From: Clostridia bacterium
Lineage (GTDB): Bacteria > Bacillota > Clostridia > Christensenellales > UBA1242
Length of the DNA stretch: 12,220 nucleotides
Reading direction: 5' to 3'
Assembly (NCBI GenBank): GCA_017443885.1
Contig: JAFSXW010000007.1
Location: 1 to 12,220 of the forward strand
The notes beneath the pieces were generated by a model. The model did no database searches, was not told where the DNA came from, and saw only the letters and a list, made by a program, of their open reading frames with translations. Shown one piece after another: positions 1 to 6,048 of this stretch. Every line of letters starts with the position of its first letter. Position 1 is the stretch's first letter. The translations under genes and the position numbers were made by a program.

Positions 1-1130
1 CACACTGGCGATATAAAGAGCATAATTCTAAGCAAAGCGAAATTTTAGAAAGAATGAATTGGTTCAAAAAAACGCTAGAAAATGAAAGCAGTATTAAAGA
101 TAACGAAAAATTTATAGATACTTTTAAAACCGATTTGGGCACAGGCTCTATTTGGGTGTTTACCCCAAAAAGAAAACCTATAGAACTTCCTGAGAAAGCC
201 AGCCCAATAGATTTTGCTTATGCAATTCACACAAAAGTGGGAAATAGTTGCACAGGCGCTGTTGTGAATGGTAAAATGGTGCCTTTAAGTTTTGAATTAT
301 CAACTGGCGATGTGGTTGAAATAATCACAAGCCAAAACGCAAAAGGCCCAAGCCTTGATTGGCTAAACTATGCTAAAAGCAGTTCAACACGAAACAGAAT
401 AAGGCAATATTTTAAGCAACAATCGAAGGAAACAAACATAAAACTTGGCAGAGATATTTTGGAATTAGAAGCAAAAAAATGTGGGTATCATTTAGATGAT
501 TTGCTTTCTGAAATTGATATGAATGAACTTACTAAACGCTTTAATCTGCTTAGCCTAGATGATGTGTTTGCGTCTATTGGTTATGGTGGAATCACTGCTA
601 AACAAGCCTTAGGAAAAGTTATTAGCGAAAGGAAATATAAAGAAAGGCAAGCAAGACGCGCAGAAATTTTAGCAAAAACCTCCACCAATAAAACAAACGA
701 TTATGGTGCAGTTATAGTTGATGGAATTTCAAATATGCCTGTTCGTTTTGGTGGATGTTGCAAACCTATTGCCGGTGATGATATTGTTGGTTTTGTTAGC
801 CACACAAGAGGGATCACAATTCATAGGGCAGATTGCAAAAACGCAAAAAATATTAGTGGAGAAAAGCAGGTTAAAGTTGAATGGAAGGAAGGTAAAAGGC
901 AGTTATTTAATGTTACCATGTCGGTGCTTTGCAAAGACAATGGCCTTGCACTTTCAAAAATTACAACAGCGCTTGCAAGCATAAAAGTTAATGTTGTTTC
1001 CATTTCTAGCAAACCATCTAGCGATAATCTCGTTTTAGTTACACTTGTGGTTCAGGTGGAAGATAGGCAACAAGAGCGTGGCATTAAAGCAAAACTAAAA
1101 CAAACTGAATATGTTTTTGAAGTTAGATAA
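1..1130 (+). CDS. relA: RelA/SpoT-family (p)ppGpp synthetase/hydrolase, C-terminal part (5' truncated by window)
   Basis: Long RelA/SpoT enzymes make and/or degrade the alarmone (p)ppGpp and sense stalled ribosomes through their C-terminal half, which is all that is visible here. The reading frame is open from base 3, and HWRYKE lies upstream of the first ATG (54), matching the family's conserved HWxYK segment. The ATG at 54 is therefore internal and the catalytic HD and synthetase domains lie off the window. Counting from that ATG: a TGS domain at about 31-93 (VFTPK, PIDFAYAIHT), a helical region at 100-205, a conserved-cysteine zinc-finger-like domain at about 219-263 with the pair C235-C236 and the HRADC motif (H257, D260, C261), and an ACT regulatory domain at 284-358 that ends the protein. 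Whether it is bifunctional Rel or a mono-functional paralogue cannot be judged without the N-terminus. The family assignment is secure. Confidence 0.95.
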   Translation, partial: HWRYKEHNSKQSEILERMNWFKKTLENESSIKDNEKFIDTFKTDLGTGSIWVFTPKRKPIELPEKASPIDFAYAIHTKVGNSCTGAVVNGKMVPLSFELSTGDVVEIITSQNAKGPSLDWLNYAKSSSTRNRIRQYFKQQSKETNIKLGRDILELEAKKCGYHLDDLLSEIDMNELTKRFNLLSLDDVFASIGYGGITAKQALGKVISERKYKERQARRAEILAKTSTNKTNDYGAVIVDGISNMPVRFGGCCKPIAGDDIVGFVSHTRGITIHRADCKNAKNISGEKQVKVEWKEGKRQLFNVTMSVLCKDNGLALSKITTALASIKVNVVSISSKPSSDNLVLVTLVVQVEDRQQERGIKAKLKQTEYVFEVR

Positions 1131-1166
1131 ATTTTATAAAAATAGAAAAAATCTAGTAAAAAAGGG

Positions 1167-1195
1167 TTTACAAATCTAGTTTTACATGCTATAAT
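1167..1195 (+). promoter_or_regulatory. SigA-type promoter of rpsO
   Basis: A -35 box TTTACA (1167-1172, 5/6 of consensus) is followed by a 17-bp spacer and a perfect TATAAT (1190-1195). The -10 is extended by TGC immediately upstream (TG at 1187-1188). Transcription should start near 1202, giving a leader of about 80 nt before the rpsO ATG. The promoter lies downstream of the relA stop, so rpsO is separately transcribed whether or not there is readthrough. Confidence 0.85.
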
Positions 1196-1201
1196 AACAC
1201 T

Positions 1202-1280
1202 GACCTTTTTCTAGGGGATGCGAAACACCTTCTAACGCTCTGCTTGGAAAAATGGCGAATAATAAAAGGAGAGAAGGAAT
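1202..1280 (+). promoter_or_regulatory. rpsO leader, candidate S15 autoregulatory RNA
   Basis: Three helices can form together as a three-way junction. CCUUUU (1204-1209) pairs with AAAAGG (1264-1269). UAGGGG (1212-1217) pairs with CUUCUA (1229-1234), with two adjacent G-U pairs (G1215-U1231, G1216-U1230) next to G-C pairs. CGCU (1236-1239) pairs with GGCG (1254-1257). The first helix would hide part of the Shine-Dalgarno AAAGGAG (1265-1271). An alternative pairing, CCUUCT (1228-1233) with AGAAGG (1272-1277), would also cover the start region. It is known that S15 represses its own mRNA in several bacteria and binds a G-U/G-C motif at a 16S three-way junction. That this leader mimics that site is inference from hand folding. 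Confidence 0.5.
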
Positions 1281-1544
1281 ATGGAAAGAAAATCTAAACA
1301 AGAAATTATTAGCGAATATGGCAGAAAAGAAGGCGACACTGGTTCTCCAGAAGTTCAAATTGCTCTTTTAACTGAAAGAATCAATAACCTTACAGAACAC
1401 CTTAAAACTAATAAACAAGATTTACATTCACGCCGTGGGCTTCTTCAATTAGTTGGAACAAGAAAAAGGCTTCTTGCTTATCTTAAGAAAACAAACCTTG
1501 AAGGCTATCGTGAACTCATATCAAAACTTGGTATTAGAAAATAA
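1281..1544 (+). CDS. rpsO: 30S ribosomal protein S15
   Basis: S15 is a primary 16S rRNA-binding protein of the 30S platform. It binds a three-way junction in the central domain early in assembly. The 87-aa product has the normal family length (88-89 aa) and the conserved segments GDTGSPEVQIALLTERI (18-34) and HSRRGLLQLVGTRKRLLAYL (49-68). The RNA-contacting His, Asp and Ser of E. coli S15 (41, 48, 51) correspond to H40, D47 and S50 here. The start is set by AAAGGAG at 1265-1271, 9 nt before the ATG. The gene has its own promoter upstream and a terminator downstream. It is followed by pnp, as in B. subtilis and E. coli. The leader probably gives feedback control by S15. Confidence 0.98.
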   Translation: MERKSKQEIISEYGRKEGDTGSPEVQIALLTERINNLTEHLKTNKQDLHSRRGLLQLVGTRKRLLAYLKKTNLEGYRELISKLGIRK

Positions 1545-1551
1545 CAATTGT

Positions 1552-1586
1552 GGGCGATAAACCTATGTTTTTCGCCCTATTTTTAT
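1552..1586 (+). terminator. Intrinsic terminator of rpsO
   Basis: GGGCGA (1552-1557) pairs with TCGCCC (1572-1577). After one T-T mismatch the stem continues with AAA (1559-1561) pairing with TTT (1568-1570), around a six-base loop. The stem is followed by TATTTTTAT (1578-1586). It lies 8 bases past the rpsO stop codon, so rpsO is at least partly insulated from pnp. Confidence 0.85.
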
Positions 1587-1618
1587 AACTAAACAAATTT
1601 GTCAATAGTTTAGTTATA
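1584..1618 (+). repeat. Perfect 11-bp inverted repeat upstream of pnp
   Basis: TATAACTAAAC (1584-1594) and GTTTAGTTATA (1608-1618) are exact reverse complements separated by 13 bases. The left arm starts inside the T-tract of the rpsO terminator, and the loop contains a possible -35 box for pnp (TTGTCA, 1599-1604). As DNA it could be an operator. As RNA in readthrough transcripts it would be a hairpin upstream of pnp, the type of structure cleaved by RNase III in E. coli pnp control. Its function is not established here. Confidence 0.6.
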
Positions 1619-1629
1619 TTAAATATAGT
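1599..1629 (+). promoter_or_regulatory. Possible pnp promoter
   Basis: TTGTCA (1599-1604, 5/6) and TATAGT (1624-1629, 5/6) are separated by 19 bp, longer than the ideal 17. The -35 sits in the loop of the inverted repeat 1584-1618. Because an intrinsic terminator follows rpsO, some promoter for pnp is expected, but this candidate is only moderate. Confidence 0.4.
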
Positions 1630-1683
1630 CAAATAGGGGTTTGGCTATATGTTGGTAAAAAGAGAGAAGGAAAGGAACGAAAA

Positions 1684-3768
1684 ATGGAAGAAAAAAGATA
1701 TCAACTTAAAGTTGGCTCTGGCGAAATTGAAGTTAGAGTTGGCAAATATGCAGGCCTAGCAAACGGTTCGTGCATAGTTAAAAGTGGCGACACAATGGTT
1801 ATGGTTAATGCCACTATGAGCGCAAAACCAAGAGATGGGATGGACTTTTTCCCTCTTGGAGTAGACTTTGAAGAAAAAATGTATTCAGTAGGTAAATTCC
1901 CTGGTGGCTACAAAAAGCGTGAAGGAAGAGCTAGCGATAAAGGAATTTTAACTAGTAGGCTAATTGATAGACCAATTAGACCACTTTTCCCAAAGGGATT
2001 TTATAACGATGTTGCAGTTGTTGCAACAGCACTAAGCGTAGACCCAGATAATCCACCAGAAGTTTTAGCAATGATTGGTTCTAGTGTTGCGCTATCTATT
2101 AGTGATATTCCTTGGGCAGGCCCAACAGGAAGCGTTCAAGTTGGATATGTAGACGGCAAATATATTATTAACCCTAATGTTAAAGAAAATGAAAAAAGCC
2201 GTATGCACCTAACAGTTTCTGGAACAAAAGATGCAATTATGATGGTTGAAGCAGGGGCCCAAGAAGTTACCGAAAAAGAAATGCTAGACGCTATTATGTT
2301 TGCTCACGAAGAAATTAAAAAGATTGTTGCCTTTATTGAAGATATTAGAAAGGATTGTGGCAAAGAAAAGAAGGTTATTGAATACTATACCGTTGGCGAA
2401 GATATTATGGCAGATGTTAGAAACTTTGCCGATGATATGCTAAACGAAGCTTTGGGTGTTACAACTAACAGGCTAGTTCGAACAGAAAAAGTTGATGAAG
2501 TTGAAGCAAAATGCCTTGAACACTTTGCAGAAAAATATGAAGGGCGTGAACAAGAAATTAAAGACGCACTTTATAAAATGAAGAAAGAAAAAGTTCGTGC
2601 TAATATTATTAATGATGGCATAAGGCCAGACGGAAGAACCACAACTGAAATTCGTCCAATTTGGTGCGAAGCTGGTGTGCTTCCAAGAGTTCATGGAAGT
2701 GGCGTGTTCACCCGTGGTCAAACACAAGTTATGAACGCTTTAACTCTTGGCACAACTGGTGATGTTCAAAAACTTGATGGCCTTGATGACGTTGAATATA
2801 AACGCTATATTCACCAATACAATATGCCACCATATGCCACTGGCGAAGCAAAACCACTTAAAGCACCAGGAAGGCGTGAAATTGGTCATGGTGCATTAGC
2901 TGAAAGAGCCCTTGAGCCAGTGATTCCTAGTGAAGAAGAATTCCCTTATGCATTAAGACTTGTTAGTGAAGTGCTTTCTTCAAATGGTTCATCTTCTATG
3001 GCAAGTGTTTGTGCATCAACATTATCACTTATGGATGCAGGAGTTCCTATTAAAGAACCAGTTGCCGGAATTGCAATGGGGCTTATTAAAGATGAAGAAC
3101 AAAATAAAGTTGTTGTTTTAAGTGATATTCAAGGCCTTGAAGACTTCCTTGGCGATATGGACTTTAAAGTTGCAGGAACTAAAAATGGTATCACTGCAAT
3201 TCAAATGGACATTAAAATTAAAGGTATTGATAAACAAATTTTAACCACAGCCCTAGAACAAGCAAGAAAAGGCCGTATGGAAATTATGGGCAAGATGCTT
3301 GCAGTTATTCCAGAGCCAAGAAAAGAACTTTCTAAATATGCTCCAAAGATTATCAGCTTTAATATTGATCCAGAAAGAATTGGTGAAGTTATTGGAAGTG
3401 GTGGAAAAACCATAAATAAAATTATAGAAGAAACCGGCGTTAAAATTGATATTTCTGATGAAGGCAAAGTTATGATTGCTTCTTCAGATATTGATGCTTG
3501 CCATAAAGCTGAAGAAATTATTAAATCTATTCTATTTGAGCCAGAAATTGGCGAACGCTACACTGGAACTGTTGTTAGAATTATGCCATTTGGTGCTTTT
3601 GTTGAACTAACAAGCAATATTGATGGTATGGTTCACATTTCTAAACTTAGCGAAAAGAGAGTTGAAAAAGTTGAAGATGTTGTGGCTATTGGCGATAGAG
3701 TTGAAGTTGAAGTTATCAAAATTGACGAAAAAGGCCGTGTTGATCTTAAACTTATTAAAAAGCTATAA
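1684..3768 (+). CDS. pnp: Polyribonucleotide nucleotidyltransferase (PNPase)
   Basis: PNPase degrades RNA from the 3' end by phosphorolysis, releasing nucleoside diphosphates. It acts as a ring-shaped trimer in RNA decay. The 694-aa protein is near the family length (B. subtilis about 705). Domains in order: first RNase PH core (about 10-140, with the loop FPGGYKKREGR at 72-82), helical domain (about 145-230), second RNase PH core (about 315-545), KH domain (about 555-615, GSGG at 571-574) and S1 domain (about 625-690). Catalytic-site residues are all present: R397-R398, the S436-S438 cluster, D487, D493 and K495, by alignment with E. coli D486/D492/K494. The protein ends just after S1 with almost no tail. 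The start follows the SD AAAGG (1671-1675) by 8 nt. A terminator closes the gene at 3779-3812. Autoregulation through the leader is possible. Confidence 0.98.
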   Translation: MEEKRYQLKVGSGEIEVRVGKYAGLANGSCIVKSGDTMVMVNATMSAKPRDGMDFFPLGVDFEEKMYSVGKFPGGYKKREGRASDKGILTSRLIDRPIRPLFPKGFYNDVAVVATALSVDPDNPPEVLAMIGSSVALSISDIPWAGPTGSVQVGYVDGKYIINPNVKENEKSRMHLTVSGTKDAIMMVEAGAQEVTEKEMLDAIMFAHEEIKKIVAFIEDIRKDCGKEKKVIEYYTVGEDIMADVRNFADDMLNEALGVTTNRLVRTEKVDEVEAKCLEHFAEKYEGREQEIKDALYKMKKEKVRANIINDGIRPDGRTTTEIRPIWCEAGVLPRVHGSGVFTRGQTQVMNALTLGTTGDVQKLDGLDDVEYKRYIHQYNMPPYATGEAKPLKAPGRREIGHGALAERALEPVIPSEEEFPYALRLVSEVLSSNGSSSMASVCASTLSLMDAGVPIKEPVAGIAMGLIKDEEQNKVVVLSDIQGLEDFLGDMDFKVAGTKNGITAIQMDIKIKGIDKQILTTALEQARKGRMEIMGKMLAVIPEPRKELSKYAPKIISFNIDPERIGEVIGSGGKTINKIIEETGVKIDISDEGKVMIASSDIDACHKAEEIIKSILFEPEIGERYTGTVVRIMPFGAFVELTSNIDGMVHISKLSEKRVEKVEDVVAIGDRVEVEVIKIDEKGRVDLKLIKKL

Positions 3769-3778
3769 AAATATATAA

Positions 3779-3812
3779 AAATTCCTAGCGTTTTGCTAGG
3801 GATTTCTTTTTT
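3779..3812 (+). terminator. Intrinsic terminator of pnp
   Basis: An 11-bp stem forms from AAATTCCTAGC (3779-3789) and GCTAGGGATTT (3795-3805), with one G-U pair, around the five-base loop GTTTT. It is followed by C and six T (3807-3812). It separates pnp cleanly from the next gene. Confidence 0.92.
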
Positions 3813-3818
3813 GCTGTA

Positions 3819-3847
3819 TTGACATTTATTTTGTTGAACCTTATAAT
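3819..3847 (+). promoter_or_regulatory. Perfect-consensus SigA promoter of the unknown gene
   Basis: TTGACA (3819-3824) and TATAAT (3842-3847) both match consensus 6/6, with the ideal 17-bp spacer. The start site should be near 3854, leaving a leader of only about 16 nt before the ATG. This is the strongest promoter in the window and suggests high constitutive transcription unless a repressor acts. Confidence 0.92.
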
Positions 3848-3870
3848 AAACTAAAAGCAAGGAGAGGCTA

Positions 3871-5154
3871 ATGAAATACTATTCTCAAAATAATGATGGC
3901 GGATTTAAAAACTTAGATCCAAGCACGCATTACTGCTATATTAATTTTATGAATGTGCCAAAATTTGGTTTTGGCAATGCAACTGATTTATTATTTAACA
4001 CTTATGCTGAATTAATAAAACAAAAGAAAGAAGATTTAATTAAACAACAATCAATTGATTTATTTGAGTCTTTATGTAATGCAGATGGCTATAAATTACT
4101 CGATATCGCAATGCTAAGTGGCAATGTGGGATTTACTAAATTCTTATTAGAGAAAAGTGAAATTAGTCTTAATTATATTCCATTCTCGCAAAAGCAAACA
4201 ACGCTTGCTCATTTAATAAATACTATTTGTGTTGAAGATGAAGATTTTTTAGATAAACTTAAAATAATAGGTTTAACCTTAAAGCATGGTGGATTAGCGT
4301 TTAACAAAAACGCCTATGCGTATGATGAAGAAGATCAAAGAAACGAATTTGATATTCCATCAGATATTGTAATAGAGAATATTGAGAGACAAACAAACTA
4401 TTATGTTCAAAATTTCTTGCATGATTGCTTTTTTGATCTTGGGATAACTAAAGACTACGACCAAAAACTTTTAATGGCTATAGAAATGTTTGCAAAAATG
4501 GGATTCTTACCTTCTGCAGAAGATGAAATGTTGCCTATATTTAAGACATATAATTTAAATAGCTTGTTTGATATGACAAAATACAGGCAAAGTTATACAT
4601 TATCAGCAAATATTATAAATCTTATTGATTGTGATATAGAAGAAAATGAACAAAAACTTGAAGATGCCATTTTAAACGCAAATATAAATGCAGGTTTTGC
4701 AATAGTGCATGAGCAAAATGAAGAAGGTGATGGCTTTAACCTGTATGAACCTGACAACACAGATGAGAGCGATGAAATTTCAAAATACAATAGCAACGAA
4801 TCGGATTTTTATAATAATGATTACCTTAATGATGCAGGCGACGCTAAAATAAAACTATACAACACACGTTATAATTTTTACGAACTTCTTGAGATCGCGT
4901 CAAAGAATCCAGAATATGCCAAAGAATGCAAAGAAGTTGCAAATTTGTATAACGATTTTAAAAAGTTTACAAGGTTTTATGAAGATGTAACGGATATTGC
5001 TAACCTTAAAATGCATATTAAAAAACTAGAATCTAATAGAATTATGCTTGATGCCATGACGGCGGCAAGATATGATGATACTGTTGATGACGAAATTTTT
5101 AATTTTATAATTCAGGAAAGCAAAGAAGAAAACAAAGAAGAAGAAGCAAAATAA
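3871..5154 (+). CDS. Unrecognised acidic cytoplasmic protein with ankyrin-like repeats
   Basis: I do not recognise this 427-aa protein. It has no signal peptide or membrane segment. Residues 71-102 look like an ankyrin repeat (DGYKLLDIAMLSGNVGFTKF, then LLE and N101). Residues 109-145 resemble a second, looser one (TTLAHLI, then LTLKHGGLAFN). Residues 160-270 are predicted helical by eye. Residues 281-325 are a low-complexity acidic and Asn-rich stretch, residues 331-400 are again helix-like, and the tail is charged (ESKEENKEEEAK). Few of these features are diagnostic, so a repeat-scaffold or protein-binding role is inference. The start is set by AAGGAG (3859-3864), 6 nt before the ATG. The gene has its own perfect promoter and own terminator, and it sits between pnp and a ylxY-like gene, which are adjacent in B. 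subtilis. It uses TTA and ATA codons freely, unlike pnp, which prefers CTT and ATT. Confidence 0.85.
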   Translation: MKYYSQNNDGGFKNLDPSTHYCYINFMNVPKFGFGNATDLLFNTYAELIKQKKEDLIKQQSIDLFESLCNADGYKLLDIAMLSGNVGFTKFLLEKSEISLNYIPFSQKQTTLAHLINTICVEDEDFLDKLKIIGLTLKHGGLAFNKNAYAYDEEDQRNEFDIPSDIVIENIERQTNYYVQNFLHDCFFDLGITKDYDQKLLMAIEMFAKMGFLPSAEDEMLPIFKTYNLNSLFDMTKYRQSYTLSANIINLIDCDIEENEQKLEDAILNANINAGFAIVHEQNEEGDGFNLYEPDNTDESDEISKYNSNESDFYNNDYLNDAGDAKIKLYNTRYNFYELLEIASKNPEYAKECKEVANLYNDFKKFTRFYEDVTDIANLKMHIKKLESNRIMLDAMTAARYDDTVDDEIFNFIIQESKEENKEEEAK

Positions 5155-5168
5155 ATTGCTTCTTTTTT
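5137..5168 (+). terminator. Terminator whose loop contains the stop codon
   Basis: AAGAAGCAA (5141-5149) pairs perfectly with TTGCTTCTT (5156-5164) around a six-base loop, AATAAA, that includes the TAA stop (5152-5154). The stem can extend downward through GAAG (5137-5140) against the T run. The T-tract is 5163-5168. The left arm is the coding sequence for the last EEAK residues, so the gene and its terminator overlap. Confidence 0.8.
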
Positions 5169-5195
5169 CATATATACGCCCCAAATGCATATAAT
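5167..5195 (+). promoter_or_regulatory. Probable promoter of the ylxY-like gene, near-leaderless
   Basis: A perfect TATAAT lies at 5190-5195 and a weak -35, TTCATA (5167-5172, 4/6), precedes it by 17 bp, overlapping the end of the upstream terminator. Transcription would start near 5202, only about four bases before the ATG at 5206. No Shine-Dalgarno sequence is present between the -10 box and the ATG. Confidence 0.55.
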
Positions 5196-5205
5196 TTAGT
5201 AATTT

Positions 5206-5922
5206 ATGAAAACAAATAAAAAAGTAACAATTATATCAAACTTAATGCTTATTTTAGTTGTGGCATTTACTGTTGTAATGTCGCTAGTTTTAAGAGAACC
5301 AACAAATGCTATTGTGGCAGATGCACAAATTATAAATGGGGCATATTATAGTGGAAATAAGAATTCTAAAAATGTATGCTTAATGATTAATGTGTATTGG
5401 GGAACGGAGTATTTAGTTGATATGCTTAAAATCTTAAAAGAGCATAACACTAAAACAACATTTTTTATTGGTGGAAGTTGGGCCTCTGAAAATCCTAATA
5501 TCTTAAAGCAAATTAATGAAGAAGGCCATGAAATAGCAAGCCATGGTTATTACCATAAAGACCATGCAACGCTTGATTATAACCGTAATAAAGAAGAAAT
5601 AGAGTTTTGCCATAAAGTTGTTAAAGAATATACTGGGCTAGACATGAACCTTTTTGCACCACCTAGTGGAAGTTATAATAAAACAACAATTGAGGTGGCG
5701 GAAAGTTTAGGATATAAAACTATTATGTGGACAAGGGACACAATAGATTGGCGTGATAAAGATGCAAAACTTATTTATAATAGGGCAATTAAAGATATTA
5801 AAGGTGGAGATTTAATTTTAATGCACCCAACAGAGAAAACAAGAGATGCACTTGGTGAAATTCTTTCCTATATTGAGCAAAATAATTTAATAGCCACAAC
5901 AGTTTCAAATACTATTGCATAA
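5206..5922 (+). CDS. ylxY: YlxY-like polysaccharide deacetylase-fold protein, membrane-anchored, motif 1 degenerate
   Basis: NodB-fold (carbohydrate esterase 4) enzymes remove acetyl groups from peptidoglycan or chitin-like sugars with a metal held by Asp-His-His. The 238-aa protein starts with a basic N-terminus and one hydrophobic segment (about 8-29), giving an outside-facing, anchored or secreted domain. Visible family motifs: TTFFIGG (84-90), SHGYYH with H113 and H117 (the His pair), APPSGSYN (151-158), WTRDTIDW (175-182) and LILMHPT (203-209). Motif 1, normally TFDDGP, reads MINVYW (60-65), so both acidic residues are replaced (N62, V63). The Arg of motif 3 is Ala (A151). The position after pnp and before an M16 gene matches B. 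subtilis ylxY, which supports the name. A stop codon at 5200-5202 fixes the N-terminus at or after 5206. Activity as a deacetylase is doubtful. Confidence 0.85.
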   Translation: MKTNKKVTIISNLMLILVVAFTVVMSLVLREPTNAIVADAQIINGAYYSGNKNSKNVCLMINVYWGTEYLVDMLKILKEHNTKTTFFIGGSWASENPNILKQINEEGHEIASHGYYHKDHATLDYNRNKEEIEFCHKVVKEYTGLDMNLFAPPSGSYNKTTIEVAESLGYKTIMWTRDTIDWRDKDAKLIYNRAIKDIKGGDLILMHPTEKTRDALGEILSYIEQNNLIATTVSNTIA

Positions 5923-5963
5923 GAAAATTGCAAAAAACATATATAAAACAGTAAAAATTTTAC

Positions 5964-6000
5964 AAAATTCATTTAAATTAATTTTTAAATGAATTTTTTT
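5964..6000 (+). terminator. A+T-rich terminator-like hairpin after the ylxY-like gene
   Basis: AAAATTCATTTAAA (5964-5977) and TTTAAATGAATTTT (5984-5997) are exact reverse complements around a six-base loop, with T at every position of 5994-6000. The geometry is right for a terminator, but only one G-C pair stabilises the stem. It also lies directly upstream of the next promoter and could instead be an operator. Confidence 0.6.
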
Positions 6001-6001
6001 A

Positions 6002-6010
6002 TGGTATAAT
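6002..6010 (+). promoter_or_regulatory. Extended -10 promoter of the M16-like gene
   Basis: TGGTATAAT carries the TGn extension plus a perfect -10 box (6005-6010). No good -35 box is found at 16-18 bp; that region is inside the right arm of the preceding hairpin. Extended -10 promoters can work without a -35. The predicted start is near 6017, about 32 nt before the ATG. Confidence 0.6.
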
Positions 6011-6048
6011 AAAAGCGAATACAAAAGGGAAAACAAAAGGGGGACTTT

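Noticed and set aside
54..56. ATG at 54 as the true start of the RelA-like gene
   Set aside because: The frame is open upstream to the window edge and encodes the family's HWxYK segment, and there is no SD. It is an internal Met.
821..1012. Small minus-strand frame within relA
   Set aside because: No SD or promoter, no recognisable protein, and it lies wholly inside a conserved gene. Other minus-strand frames in pnp, spoIIIE and rimO fail for the same reasons.
1649..1651. ATG at 1649 as an upstream pnp start or leader peptide
   Set aside because: It is out of frame with pnp and has no SD. Reading through the SD into pnp gives no meaningful peptide.
1664..1670. SpoIIIE recognition sequence (GAGAAGGG-like) at 1664-1670 and 1271-1277
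   Set aside because: Only seven of eight bases match, and both lie in SD regions, where such purine runs are expected.
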